DNA from: Candidatus Aminicenantota bacterium
GTDB lineage: Bacteria > Acidobacteriota > Aminicenantia > Aminicenantales > UBA8522
Assembly: GCA_017886205.1 (NCBI GenBank)
Contig: JAFNEO010000043.1
Coordinates: forward strand, 1 to 64,000
Length of the DNA: 64,000 bases
Direction of reading: 5' to 3'
The notes below the pieces were generated by a model that saw only the letters and a list, made by a program, of their open reading frames with translations, was not told where the DNA came from and did no database searches. A program made the position numbers and the translations under genes. Of this stretch, positions 8,112 to 16,835 are shown one piece after another; positions within the stretch are counted from its first letter, which is position 1, and every line of letters starts with the position of its first letter.

Positions 8112-8112
8112 G

Positions 8113-8904
8113 ATGGCCAGCCTATCCCCGAACGCTCTCCTGCTCGGCGCGTTCGAACAGCTCGGCGCCGTCGGCTGGCTGTTCTTCAAGACGATGAAGA
8201 ACCTCTTCCGGAGACCGCGCGAACACCAGATCCTGCTCCAGCAGCTCGAGGAGATCGGCGTGCGCTCGCTCCCCGTCGTCTCCTTGACCGCCGCCTTCGG
8301 CGGGCTGGTCTTCGGATTCCAGACGTACACCGGTTTCCACCGCTATATCGGCCCCGGGTCGGAGGCCTTCGCGGGTCCGATCATCACCCTTGGACTGGCC
8401 AAGGAACTGATCCCCATCCTGGTCGGGCTGATGATCTCGGGGCGCGTCGGGTCGTCCATGGCGGCGGAGATCGGGACAATGAAGATAACCGAACAGATCG
8501 ACGCCCTGCACAGCCTCGGCGCCAACCCCATCCGCTATCTGGTTGTTCCCAGAACCCTGGCCGCGTTTTTTATGCTGCCCTGCCTGGTCCTCTACGGCGA
8601 CATCATCGGTATCCTCTGCGGGTATTTCTACAATGTCGTCCTGATGGGGGTCAACCGAGTGATGTACGTCCAGAACACCTTGATGTACCTGGAGATCTGG
8701 GATGTCGCCACCGGGCTGATCAAGTCGTGCGTTTTCGGCGTCGTCATCGCCATCGTCGGCTGCTGGCAGGGCATGGAGACCGAGGGCGGCGCAGAGGGGG
8801 TCGGCCGGGCGACGACGCGCACGGTCGTCATCTCCAGCATCTCGATCCTAATCCTCAATTTTTTCATCAGCAAGCTGCTTCCGGCCACACTCAAAGGCGG
8901 TTGA
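8113..8904 (+). CDS. mlaE: MlaE-family ABC transporter permease
   Basis: This is the inner-membrane permease of the Mla/MCE phospholipid transport system. The 263-residue protein has about five hydrophobic segments and the family signature near the middle (LVGLMISGRVGSSMAAEIGT, then KITEQIDALHSLGANP). It begins one base after the dnaB stop and is followed one base later by the ATPase gene. The three-gene mlaE-mlaF-mlaD unit probably moves phospholipids between inner and outer membranes. Direction of transport cannot be read from sequence. Confidence 0.95.
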   Translation: MASLSPNALLLGAFEQLGAVGWLFFKTMKNLFRRPREHQILLQQLEEIGVRSLPVVSLTAAFGGLVFGFQTYTGFHRYIGPGSEAFAGPIITLGLAKELIPILVGLMISGRVGSSMAAEIGTMKITEQIDALHSLGANPIRYLVVPRTLAAFFMLPCLVLYGDIIGILCGYFYNVVLMGVNRVMYVQNTLMYLEIWDVATGLIKSCVFGVVIAIVGCWQGMETEGGAEGVGRATTRTVVISSISILILNFFISKLLPATLKGG

Positions 8905-8905
8905 C

Positions 8906-9652
8906 ATGATCCGCATCATCGATCTCCACAAGTCCTTTGGGCCAAAAGTAGTCTTGCGCGGAGTCAGCCTGACCATCGAGAAAGGCGAGACGATGGTCGT
9001 CATCGGCCAGAGCGGCTCGGGCAAGAGTGTCCTCATCAAGCACCTGATCGGCCTCCTCAAGCCCGACTCCGGGGAGATCTACATCGACGATGTCGAGATC
9101 ACCCGTCTCGATGACGACGAGCTACTGCGAGTCACCAGAAAATTCGGCCTGCTGTTCCAGGGGGCGGCCCTGTTCGATTCCATGACCGTGGCCGAAAACG
9201 TCCGCTTCGGCCTGGAGCGATACACTCGTTTGAGCGAGGAGGAGGTCCGGAAACGGGTATCGGAAAGCCTGGCCCTGGTCGGACTCAACGATGCCGAATG
9301 CCTCATGCCCTTCGAGCTCAGCGGGGGGATGAAAAAAAGAGCCGGCCTGGCCCGGGCCATCGCCTACCGGCCGGAGATCATGCTCTACGACGAGCCCTCT
9401 ACCGGCATCGACCCCATCCGGGCGGACGCCATCAACGACCTGATCAAGAAGCTGAAGAACGATCTGGGGATCACCTCCGTGGTCATCACCCATGATATGG
9501 TCAGCTCGTACAAGATCGCCGACCGGATCGCCATGCTCTATGACGGCGAGATCATCGAGGTCGGGACACCCGAAGAGATCAGAAATTCGAAGAGCGCGTT
9601 CATCCAGCAGTTTATCCACGGGCAGGCCGAGGGGCCGATCAAGGATTGGTAG
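8906..9652 (+). CDS. mlaF: MlaF-family ABC transporter ATPase
   Basis: This is the ATPase partner of MlaE. Walker A GQSGSGKS is at residues 34-41. The signature has the MlaF-type form LSGGMKKRAGLARA, Walker B is IMLYDEPSTGIDP, and the switch His is in VVITHDM. Length (248 aa) is normal. The characteristic GGMKKR in place of GGQQQR supports the Mla subgroup rather than an amino-acid importer. Confidence 0.95.
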   Translation: MIRIIDLHKSFGPKVVLRGVSLTIEKGETMVVIGQSGSGKSVLIKHLIGLLKPDSGEIYIDDVEITRLDDDELLRVTRKFGLLFQGAALFDSMTVAENVRFGLERYTRLSEEEVRKRVSESLALVGLNDAECLMPFELSGGMKKRAGLARAIAYRPEIMLYDEPSTGIDPIRADAINDLIKKLKNDLGITSVVITHDMVSSYKIADRIAMLYDGEIIEVGTPEEIRNSKSAFIQQFIHGQAEGPIKDW

Positions 9653-9668
9653 CCAATGAGGTCATAAG

Positions 9669-10976
9669 ATGCGACGCGAAATCAAGATTGGAATCTTCTT
9701 GGCCGGGACGTTCCTGATCCTGGCCGCATTCATCTTCATCGCCGGCGATATGTCCACCTGGTTTCAGAAGCCGGGTTATGACCTCTCCGTCCTTTTCCCT
9801 ACGGCCAGCGGGCTGGAAAAGCACGCCGCCGCAAGGCTGGCCGGCGTCAAAATCGGCTATGTCAAGGATATCCGCCTGGATCAACGTAAAGCCCGGGTCG
9901 TCCTGGCCATCTGGCCAAAATACCAGGTCCCCAGAGGCTCCCGGGCGACCCTAGCTTCTATCGGGCTTGTCGGGGAAAGGTACATCGAGATCAACCCCAG
10001 CGAGCAGGCCGACTTTCTGAAGCCGGGAGAGACGATCGAGGCCAGCGCGGCCATCGGCTTCGACCAGATCGGCAGCCTGGCTGCTTCGATCGGCGATGAG
10101 CTCAAAGCCGTCAGCCAGTCAATCCGGGAGATGACTGACGAGGAAGCGAAGCAAAATCTGTCCGGTATCCTGAAGAACCTAAACGCCTTCACCCAGGAGA
10201 TGGGCGAATTCCTGGCTGCAAACAAGGGGGAGCTCGAAGACGGCATCCGGAGCGCTTCCCGGGCCGCCCGGGAGTTCGACCAGAAGCTCGGGACGGTCTC
10301 TGTGAGCCTCGACGAGACCATCCGGGCGGTGAAGAGCATCGCCGCTGAGAACCAGGAGAGCATTAAGTCGAACCTCCAGAAGCTCGAGGACGTGCTCACC
10401 GAGCTTCAGGAATCCGTCCGGCTCCTCCGGAATTCTCTTGAGAAAATCGACAGGGGCGAGGGGACCGTTGGGAAACTCGTCCAGGACTCGGAGCTTTACG
10501 AGGAAGCCCGGGAAACCCTCGGCACGGTCAAGAGGACCGTAGAGCCGCTGAGCCAGATGCGGGCGACGGGCCACTTCAGGGCCGATTACCTCAACGAAAC
10601 CCGGAAGTACAAAGGCACGATCAGCGCCGGCTTCTACCTGACCCCCCGCAGCTTCCTGTTGGGACAGGTCGTTGATGACCCGCGGCAGGACGGGTTCGTC
10701 TACTCCGCCCAGGCCGGTATGCGCCTCGGCGCGGTGGCCCCACGGGCCGGGATCATCGAATCGGAGTTCGGGGCCGGCGTCGACTTCCTGGCCCTCGGCG
10801 ACCGCCTGATGTTCAGCCTGGAGGGGTTCGATTTCAGGCGGGAGGGCGGCCCGCATCTCCGTCTGACCAGCCAGTTCGCCCTCCTCAGATACCTGCACCT
10901 GGTGCTGGGAATCGATGACCTCGGGTCGGATTCCCGGCGAGAGATCTATTTTGGCCTTGGCCTGGGAACGCGATGA
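9669..10976 (+). CDS. MCE-domain substrate-binding protein (MlaD-like) with C-terminal beta domain
   Basis: The 435-residue protein is anchored by one N-terminal span (about residues 7-27) and then has an MCE domain (about 38-115, including SGLEKHAAARLAGVKIGYV). A long helical/coiled-coil stretch covers about 130-290. The last 130 residues are different: alternating hydrophobic strands with many aromatics (GTISAGFYLTPRSFLLGQVV, then FSLEGFDFRREGG) ending in YFGLGLGTR, as in outer-membrane beta sheets. This suggests the protein spans the periplasm and contacts the outer membrane. It overlaps radA by four bases. Confidence 0.9.
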   Translation: MRREIKIGIFLAGTFLILAAFIFIAGDMSTWFQKPGYDLSVLFPTASGLEKHAAARLAGVKIGYVKDIRLDQRKARVVLAIWPKYQVPRGSRATLASIGLVGERYIEINPSEQADFLKPGETIEASAAIGFDQIGSLAASIGDELKAVSQSIREMTDEEAKQNLSGILKNLNAFTQEMGEFLAANKGELEDGIRSASRAAREFDQKLGTVSVSLDETIRAVKSIAAENQESIKSNLQKLEDVLTELQESVRLLRNSLEKIDRGEGTVGKLVQDSELYEEARETLGTVKRTVEPLSQMRATGHFRADYLNETRKYKGTISAGFYLTPRSFLLGQVVDDPRQDGFVYSAQAGMRLGAVAPRAGIIESEFGAGVDFLALGDRLMFSLEGFDFRREGGPHLRLTSQFALLRYLHLVLGIDDLGSDSRREIYFGLGLGTR

Positions 10977-12343
10977 AGGACAAGCTGAAGACCGTCTTTA
11001 TCTGCCAGACCTGCGGCACCCGTTCACCCAAATGGCTGGGCCGCTGTCCGGGCTGCGGCGAATGGAACACGATGGTCGAGGAGGCCGAGGAGACGGCGCC
11101 GGCGGCCGAATATTCCTTCCCGCCTTCCGAAGCGCTGCTCTATCGGGATATCAAGGAAGTCGCCAAGCAGAGGATCCAGATTCCGACCGAGGAATTCAAC
11201 AAGGTCCTGGGCGGGGGCGTCGTCCTCGGCTCGCTGGTCCTGATCGGCGGGGAGCCGGGGATCGGTAAATCCACCCTGCTCCTCCAGGTCTGCCGGGATT
11301 TCGCCGCCCAGGGCGAGCGGGTTCTCTATGTCTCCGGCGAGGAATCGCTGGAGCAGATCAAGATCCGCGGCGACCGGCTGGGCGTCCGGGACGGAGAGCT
11401 GTATCTCCTGGCCGAGACCAACATGGAGCGCATCATCGCCCAGGCTGAGAAGATCCGGCCCCGGGTGTTCGTCGTGGATTCGGTCCAGACCGTTTTCTCC
11501 GCCAAGCTCTCTTCCAGCCCCGGGACCATCAGCCAGGTTCGCGAGGCGGCCAACGAGATCTTCCGCTTCGCCAAGAAGAACAACGTCTCTTCTTTCCTCA
11601 TCGGGCACATCACCAAGGAGGGTTCGCTGGCCGGCCCGAAATCGCTCGAGCACATGGTCGATGTCGTCCTCCTGTTCGAGGGCGAACGGGACCACAGCTA
11701 CCGGGTGCTCAGAGCCCTTAAAAACCGGTTCGGGCCGGTCTCCGAGCTGGCCATATTCGAGATGACCGCGACGGGACTCCAAGCGATCCTCAACCCGTCG
11801 GCCTTTTTCCTCAAGGAGCGGCCGGCCGAGGAATCGGGGAGTGTGGTTGTCTCGACGATCAAGGGATCGCGGCCGCTGCTCGCCGAGGTCCAGGCGCTGG
11901 TCTCGCCGACCCTGTTCGCCGGCAACCCCCGGCGGATGACTATCGGGCTCGACCACTTCCGGACATCCCTGCTCCTGGCCGTCATCGAGAGGAAGATGCG
12001 GGCGAGCTTCGGGGGCCAGGATATCTACCTCAACGTTGCCGGCGGTCTCCAGATAGAGGAGCCGGCGGCCGACCTGGGGGTCGTCCTGGCCGTCATCTCG
12101 TGCCTCAAGAACAGAGCCCTTCCCCGCGACGTCGTCGTCTTCGGGGAGGTCGGCCTGAGCGGCGAGATCCGTTCGGTCTCGAGCCCGCTGGCCCGGATCA
12201 AGGAGGCCCTCTCCCTCGGCTTCGAGACCGTCCTCCTGCCCAAGGGCAACCTGGCCATGTTGGAGAGGGAGGATCTTCCGAAGGCGCGTCTTCTTGGCGT
12301 CCAGAACATCAAGGAGGCGTCACCCATTATATTTTCACAATAA
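10973..12343 (+). CDS. radA: DNA repair protein RadA
   Basis: RadA is a RecA-related branch-migration helicase in recombination. The 456-residue protein has the N-terminal zinc finger CQTCGTRSPKWLGRCPGCG, Walker A GGEPGIGKST near residue 95, the RadA-specific KNRFG motif and a C-terminal Lon-protease-like domain (LNVAGGLQIEEPAADLGV). Start ATG overlaps the mce gene stop. With the downstream YacL-like gene, ispD and ispF it reproduces the Firmicutes radA-disA-yacL-ispD-ispF order, but disA is absent. Confidence 0.96.
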   Translation: MKDKLKTVFICQTCGTRSPKWLGRCPGCGEWNTMVEEAEETAPAAEYSFPPSEALLYRDIKEVAKQRIQIPTEEFNKVLGGGVVLGSLVLIGGEPGIGKSTLLLQVCRDFAAQGERVLYVSGEESLEQIKIRGDRLGVRDGELYLLAETNMERIIAQAEKIRPRVFVVDSVQTVFSAKLSSSPGTISQVREAANEIFRFAKKNNVSSFLIGHITKEGSLAGPKSLEHMVDVVLLFEGERDHSYRVLRALKNRFGPVSELAIFEMTATGLQAILNPSAFFLKERPAEESGSVVVSTIKGSRPLLAEVQALVSPTLFAGNPRRMTIGLDHFRTSLLLAVIERKMRASFGGQDIYLNVAGGLQIEEPAADLGVVLAVISCLKNRALPRDVVVFGEVGLSGEIRSVSSPLARIKEALSLGFETVLLPKGNLAMLEREDLPKARLLGVQNIKEASPIIFSQ

Positions 12344-12354
12344 GGATTTATCCC

Positions 12355-13344
12355 ATGGGTATTCATGTCTTCCGCGTCTTCATCATCGGCTGCATCACGG
12401 CCGCCGGGTATTTTTTCCCCCTCTTCCGGCTGCCCCGGCCGGCCGGCGCGGCCATCGCCTTCATCGTCGGGGCCATCATCATGTATCTCGAGACCCGGAT
12501 CCGGCGGACCCAATTCAAGGTGATTTGGAGCGCGACCATCGGGACCTACGCCGGCGTTTTTCTGGGCTGGTCTTTGGGCGCGGTCTACAAGAACATCACC
12601 GATGACGCCTCGACCGCCCTCTTCATCCGTATCTTCTTCCTCATCATCATGCCCTACATCGGGTTCCTGGTGGGGGTCCAGAAGTCGGAGTGGCTCGACC
12701 CCGCCCACCTCTTCCGCTTCTTCAAGGAGAAGAGCGGCGGCCGGAGCTACAAGCTTCTGGATACGAGCGTCATCATCGACGGCCGCATCACCGACCTCTG
12801 TGACACGGGCTTTATCGAGGGGACCCTGGTCATCCCCCAGTTCGTCCTCAAGGAGCTGCAGTTCGTGGCCGATTCCTCGGACGGCCTGAAGAGGCAGCGG
12901 GGCCGGCGCGGGCTCGACGTCCTCAACCATCTCCAGAAGTCCTCCCAGATCTCGGTCGTCATCTGGGAGATGGACTTCCCCGAGATCCGGGACGTCGATT
13001 CCAAGCTTATCGAGCTGGCCCGGCAGCTCGACGCCAAGATCGTCACCAACGACGTCAACCTCAACAAGGTGGCCAAGCTGCGCGGCCTCTCCGTCCTCAA
13101 CATCAATGAGCTGGCCAACGCCCTGCGTCCGGTCGTCCTGCCGGGCGAAGCGATGCGGGTGTTTATCCTCAAAGAAGGCAAGGAGAAAGATCAGGGCGTG
13201 GGCTACCTGGACGACGGCACCATGGTCGTCGTCGATAACTCGCGGCGGATGATCGGCCAGAACGTCGATATCACCGTGACCTCGGTGCTCCAAACGACCG
13301 TAGGCAAGATGATCTTCGGGCGGTACAACGAAGACGCGCGATGA
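12355..13344 (+). CDS. Membrane PIN-TRAM domain protein (YacL family)
   Basis: The start at 12355 (ATGGGTATTC) gives a 329-residue protein with four membrane spans in the first 110 residues. A PIN nuclease domain begins at LLDTSVIIDGRI (about 134-145) and its acidic residues are conserved (IDGRITDLC, TNDVNLNKVA). A TRAM domain ends the protein. YacL-type proteins are putative membrane-bound RNases. A longer ORF from 12100 lies inside radA and is rejected. It overlaps ispD by four bases. Confidence 0.9.
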   Translation: MGIHVFRVFIIGCITAAGYFFPLFRLPRPAGAAIAFIVGAIIMYLETRIRRTQFKVIWSATIGTYAGVFLGWSLGAVYKNITDDASTALFIRIFFLIIMPYIGFLVGVQKSEWLDPAHLFRFFKEKSGGRSYKLLDTSVIIDGRITDLCDTGFIEGTLVIPQFVLKELQFVADSSDGLKRQRGRRGLDVLNHLQKSSQISVVIWEMDFPEIRDVDSKLIELARQLDAKIVTNDVNLNKVAKLRGLSVLNINELANALRPVVLPGEAMRVFILKEGKEKDQGVGYLDDGTMVVVDNSRRMIGQNVDITVTSVLQTTVGKMIFGRYNEDAR

Positions 13345-14006
13345 GCAAGGTCTCGGCCATCATCGTCGCCGCCGGAGCCGGCAAGCGCTTCGGTTCGGCC
13401 AAACAGTTCGCCCTCCTGCGGGGGAAATCCGTGCTCGAAGGGAGCCTGGAAGCGTTCGAGGCTCATCCGGAAGTGGATGAGATCGTCCTTGTCCTGCCCG
13501 CTGAGGAAGGCGGGTCCCGGTACCGGAAGCGCGGTGGCAAGGTCGTCGCCGTCGTCCGCGGAGGAGAGAGAAGGCAGGATTCGGTCGTCCGGGGGTTCGA
13601 GAAGGTGGATTCCCTTGCGGGCGATATCGTCCTGGTGCACGACGGGGTTCGGCCGCTGGTCAGCCGGGAAGTCATCACCCGCGTGATCGCTGCAGCCAGG
13701 AAGTGCGGGGCCGCCGTCGCGGCGGTCCCGGTCGAAGACACCATCAAGGAGGCGGCCGGAGGGTTCGTCGTCCGAACCCTGGAACGGGAGAACCTTCAGC
13801 GCGTCCAGACGCCGCAGGCCTTTATCCGCGAGGTTCTCGATCGGGCCCTGCGGAAGGCACGGGAGGACGGGTTTTGCGGGACGGATGAGGCGGCGCTCGT
13901 GGAGAGGACCGGTCACCCCGTGGCTGTGGTCCTGGGCGACCGGCGAAACATCAAGATCACGACCGCCGCCGACCTCAAGATCGCGGAGGCATGGCTTGAA
14001 GATTAA
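13341..14006 (+). CDS. ispD: 2-C-methyl-D-erythritol 4-phosphate cytidylyltransferase
   Basis: IspD joins MEP to CTP in isoprenoid synthesis. The 221-residue protein has the nucleotide loop IIVAAGAGKRFGSAKQF and GERRQDSVVRGF, then VLVHDGVRPLVS, and ends with NIKITTAADLKIAEA. The start overlaps the PIN-TRAM gene by ATGA, and the end overlaps ispF by 11 bases, so translation of the three genes is likely coupled. Confidence 0.96.
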   Translation: MSKVSAIIVAAGAGKRFGSAKQFALLRGKSVLEGSLEAFEAHPEVDEIVLVLPAEEGGSRYRKRGGKVVAVVRGGERRQDSVVRGFEKVDSLAGDIVLVHDGVRPLVSREVITRVIAAARKCGAAVAAVPVEDTIKEAAGGFVVRTLERENLQRVQTPQAFIREVLDRALRKAREDGFCGTDEAALVERTGHPVAVVLGDRRNIKITTAADLKIAEAWLED

Positions 14007-14490
14007 GATTGGCCTCGGCTACGACATCCATCGTCTGTCCAAGGGGAGGGACCTCTTTTTGGGCGGAGTCAAAATTCCTCATCCCTCTGGCCTCATCGGA
14101 CATTCCGACGGCGACTGCCTGGTCCATGCGCTCATCGACGCCCTGCTCGGGGCCGTTGGCGAGGTCGACATCGGCCGGCTCTTTCCCGACACCGACCCGG
14201 CGTACAAAGGAATCCGGAGCACCGTGCTTCTCCGTAAGGTCATGTCCCGGCTGAGACGCCGCCGGATGGAGGTCCTGAACGCCGATGTCGTCGTCGTCGC
14301 CCAGGCGCCGAGGCTGGCCCCCTATATCGAGGTGATGAAAGACACGGTCTGTCCGATCCTCGGAGTGTCGCGGGACAGGCTGGGGATAAAGGCCAAGACC
14401 AACGAAGGCCTGGGCCTCATCGGGCGGGAGCGGGCCATGGCCTGTTGGGCGGTTGTTTTGGTAGAAGAAAAAGCGGGGAAAAAGGCATAA
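13996..14490 (+). CDS. ispF: 2-C-methyl-D-erythritol 2,4-cyclodiphosphate synthase
   Basis: IspF cyclises the product of IspE. A TTG start at 13996, inside ispD, gives the expected N-terminus (L/M)KIKIGLGYDIHRL with the metal ligands Asp and His. CGGAGG lies six bases upstream. The later IGHSDGDCLVHALIDALLGA and GRLFPDTDPAYKG segments are typical. Length is 164 residues, close to the usual 156-160. No ATG is available in frame near the conserved start. Confidence 0.95.
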   Translation: MKIKIGLGYDIHRLSKGRDLFLGGVKIPHPSGLIGHSDGDCLVHALIDALLGAVGEVDIGRLFPDTDPAYKGIRSTVLLRKVMSRLRRRRMEVLNADVVVVAQAPRLAPYIEVMKDTVCPILGVSRDRLGIKAKTNEGLGLIGRERAMACWAVVLVEEKAGKKA

Positions 14491-14494
14491 AAAA

Positions 14495-14507
14495 AGGCGA
14501 TCTGCCT
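14495..14507 (-). terminator. Possible weak terminator for the small minus-strand gene
   Basis: Read on the minus strand, AGGC and GCCT form a four-pair stem with a five-base loop, followed by a run of seven T (complement of the A tract ending at 14495). The stem is short, so efficiency is doubtful. Confidence 0.35.
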
Positions 14508-14528
14508 CATCATCCTTGATCCTTGAAC

Positions 14529-14705
14529 TCAGGACGGGTCGACGGGCAGGTGCGCCTTGGCCAGCACGTTGGCGATGATCTCATATCCGGCCTTCTTCCC
14601 CATCTTCAGCATATCGAGCGCGGAAGAAGAGGCGATCAGGTTGAACCCGGTCAGAGTGATCAACGTGGCCAGAAGAAAGATCGCGACTTTGGCTTTGAAG
14701 CTCAT
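14529..14705 (-). CDS. Small membrane-anchored protein (58 aa)
   Basis: The likely start is ATG at 14705-14703, with AAGGAG seven bases before it; an upstream ATG at 14732 has no better site. The product begins [20 protein letters not shown], a membrane span or uncleaved signal, and ends with a short soluble tail. It is convergent to ispF. The family is not recognised. The good ribosome site supports a real gene. Confidence 0.5.
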   Translation of the reverse strand: MSFKAKVAIFLLATLITLTGFNLIASSSALDMLKMGKKAGYEIIANVLAKAHLPVDPS

Positions 14706-14906
14706 TTGAGTCTCCTTATCGAGCTGTTTCATCGTTTGCTCTCACACCGTATATACGCAGCGGGTTCGCCAAAGGTTCCATGGAGAAGGCGGTTTTCTTA
14801 AAAAACCCTATGTTTTTTATCGGAATAGGGGAAAATCACCGCAATAGGGTTGACGGAAGGGGCCGTTCACATTAAGCTCAGACTTCACGAAATCGGAGGA
14901 GGCGAA

Positions 14907-16769
14907 ATGAAAGCTCATAGGATATCCGGGTTCGCGGCTCTTGTCCTGCTCTGCGGGCTGGGCTCTCTCTGGGCGGCCGAGGAAAAAAAGCCGCCGCAGA
15001 AGTATACGGTTGCCGGAGAACGACACGGGGTCAGCTTCTTCCCGCTCGTCGATTATCCGGAGACGAAACCCAAGGCCGAGGGTGAGATGGACTTCTTCCA
15101 CTATCACAAGTATGCGGAAGTCATCTCGTTCCTGAGGGCCTGGGCCAAGGACCATCCGGATATCGTTGACCTCTATTCAGTCGGGAAAACCTTCGAGGGG
15201 CGGGAGATCTGGCAGATCACGATCACCAATAAGGCGACCGGCAAGGACACCGACAAGCCGGCCCTGTTTCTCGAAGGGAACCGGCACTCCGGCGAGGTGA
15301 CGGCGGCCGAATCCGCTCTTTACTTCGCCTGGCATGTGATCACTCAATACGGCACCGACCCGGAGATCACCCGTCTCGTCGACACCAAGGCTTTGTACGT
15401 GAAGGTCAAGAACAACCCGGACGGTTCCGAGCTCTACCTCAACAGCGCCCAGAGCAACCGGAGCACGGTCCGGCCCCACGACAGCGACGGGGACGGACTG
15501 CTGGACGAGGACCCCTCCGAGGATCTGGACGGTGACGGGTTCTGCTATCAGATGCGGCAGAAGGTTGAGCCGGGAAAGGGCGAATTCATCAGCCATCCCG
15601 ATGACAAGACGGGAAGGCTGATGAAGAGGGTGGGGAAGGACAAGGGCGATTATAAGATGTACGGCGAAGGACTGGACAACGACGGCGACGGCAAGTACAA
15701 CGAGGACGGGATCGGCGGTCTCGACCTCCACCGGAACTATCCCGAGAACTGGCGTCCCGAACCCGGGCTCGATTTGACCGGCCGGGGCAGGACGCAGCTC
15801 GGCGCCGGCGCCTATCCCCTCTCCGAGCCGGAGACGCGGGCCGTGTTTCTTTTCCTTCTCCAGCATCCCAACGTCTCGATCGGCCAGACCATGGATACGG
15901 CCGTTCCGATGCACCTGCGGCCGCCCTCCACCTCGCGCAGCGAGGAGTCGATCGTCCCCGGCGACCTGGCCCTTTACAGGTATTTCGACGAGCAGGGAAA
16001 AAAGATCACCGGCTACCCCTATGCGGGCGATGTCTTCTGGGACTTCGCCAAGGCCACGAGCGACTACCGCGAGGATGATGAAGAAGAAGAGGAGCCGAGC
16101 GGCCGGCCGCTGTTCGGCCACTCGCCCGACTTCGGCTATTTCTACTACGGCGCCATCTGGTACGGCGACGAGCTCTGGTCGGGCGGCAAAGTCGTTGATT
16201 ATGATAAAGATGGGAAGATCAGCGAGCTCGAAGTCTTGAGCTGGAACGACGAGGCGCTGGCCGGCAAGGGGTTCAAGAATTGGACCCGCTTTGCCCATCC
16301 CCAGCTCGGCGAGGTGGAGATCGGCGGGTTCAACCCCAAGTTCTTCCGGCAGAACCCTCCGGCCGCGGTCCTCGAAGATTGGGCGAGGAAAGAGGCCATG
16401 TTCAACCTGCTGCTGGCGAAATCCTTGCCGCAGGTCAAGATCGTCTCGGTCGATGTCCGTCCCGTCAAGAAAGAGCCGGGAGTCCTCGAGATCGTCGCCG
16501 TATTCACCAACGAAGGATTCCTTCCTACGGTGCTGGAAATGGCCGAGCGCGTGAAGATCGTCAACCCGGACCGGGCCGAGATCTCCTTCCCGGAAAAAGA
16601 GCTGGCGCTTGTCAGCGGCAAGAAGACGATTGACTTGGGGCGGCTCAGATCGGGGGAGAAGAAAGAGGCCCGCTGGAAGGTCCGACCGGCCAAAGCGGAT
16701 GTCGAGGCAGAAGTCTCTATCCTCTCCACTCGCGGCGGCGTCGCTAAGCAGAAGGTCAAGATCGGCTGA
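14907..16769 (+). CDS. Exported M14-family zinc carboxypeptidase-like protein
   Basis: GGAGGAGGCGAA precedes ATG 14907, and a signal peptide covers about residues 1-23. The M14 domain shows the zinc pair in EGNRHSGEVTAAE (H127, E130) and the substrate-binding GLDLHRNYPENW. The position expected for the third zinc His reads QTMDTAVPMHLRPPS, apparently with Asp330 instead. The candidate catalytic Glu is in WYGDELW. Calcium-type DxDxDG repeats are inserted (DSDGDGLLDED, DNDGDGKYNEDG, DYDKDGKISELE). A C-terminal domain of about 110 residues looks Ig-like. Role: secreted peptide degradation or a modified, possibly weakly active enzyme. Confidence 0.85.
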   Translation: MKAHRISGFAALVLLCGLGSLWAAEEKKPPQKYTVAGERHGVSFFPLVDYPETKPKAEGEMDFFHYHKYAEVISFLRAWAKDHPDIVDLYSVGKTFEGREIWQITITNKATGKDTDKPALFLEGNRHSGEVTAAESALYFAWHVITQYGTDPEITRLVDTKALYVKVKNNPDGSELYLNSAQSNRSTVRPHDSDGDGLLDEDPSEDLDGDGFCYQMRQKVEPGKGEFISHPDDKTGRLMKRVGKDKGDYKMYGEGLDNDGDGKYNEDGIGGLDLHRNYPENWRPEPGLDLTGRGRTQLGAGAYPLSEPETRAVFLFLLQHPNVSIGQTMDTAVPMHLRPPSTSRSEESIVPGDLALYRYFDEQGKKITGYPYAGDVFWDFAKATSDYREDDEEEEEPSGRPLFGHSPDFGYFYYGAIWYGDELWSGGKVVDYDKDGKISELEVLSWNDEALAGKGFKNWTRFAHPQLGEVEIGGFNPKFFRQNPPAAVLEDWARKEAMFNLLLAKSLPQVKIVSVDVRPVKKEPGVLEIVAVFTNEGFLPTVLEMAERVKIVNPDRAEISFPEKELALVSGKKTIDLGRLRSGEKKEARWKVRPAKADVEAEVSILSTRGGVAKQKVKIG

Positions 16770-16835
16770 AGCGAGATCGTCTACATGAACTTGGCCCCCG
16801 GGCGAACCTTTTCGGCCTCTTTTTCGTACTAAAAA

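Noticed and set aside
7137-8330. 397-codon minus-strand frame opposite dnaB and mlaE
   Set aside because: It spans two real genes on the other strand and shows no coherent protein family.
9612-9620. Single DnaA-box-like TTATCCACG
   Set aside because: One near match inside mlaF with no cluster or AT-rich unwinding element is expected by chance.
12100-12354. N-terminal extension of the PIN-TRAM protein inside radA
   Set aside because: The extension is low-complexity Arg/Pro-rich shadow sequence; the membrane protein begins naturally at ATG 12355.
14804-14849. AACCCTAT/ATAGGGTT inverted arms before the M14 gene as an operator
   Set aside because: The arms are 30 bases apart and only eight bases long; the same ATAGGGTTGAC string also occurs before the gene at 1008, so it more likely reflects promoter sequence.
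15177-16298. Long minus-strand frame opposite the M14 peptidase
   Set aside because: Composition is that of a shadow frame and no domain is visible; the plus strand carries the zinc motifs.
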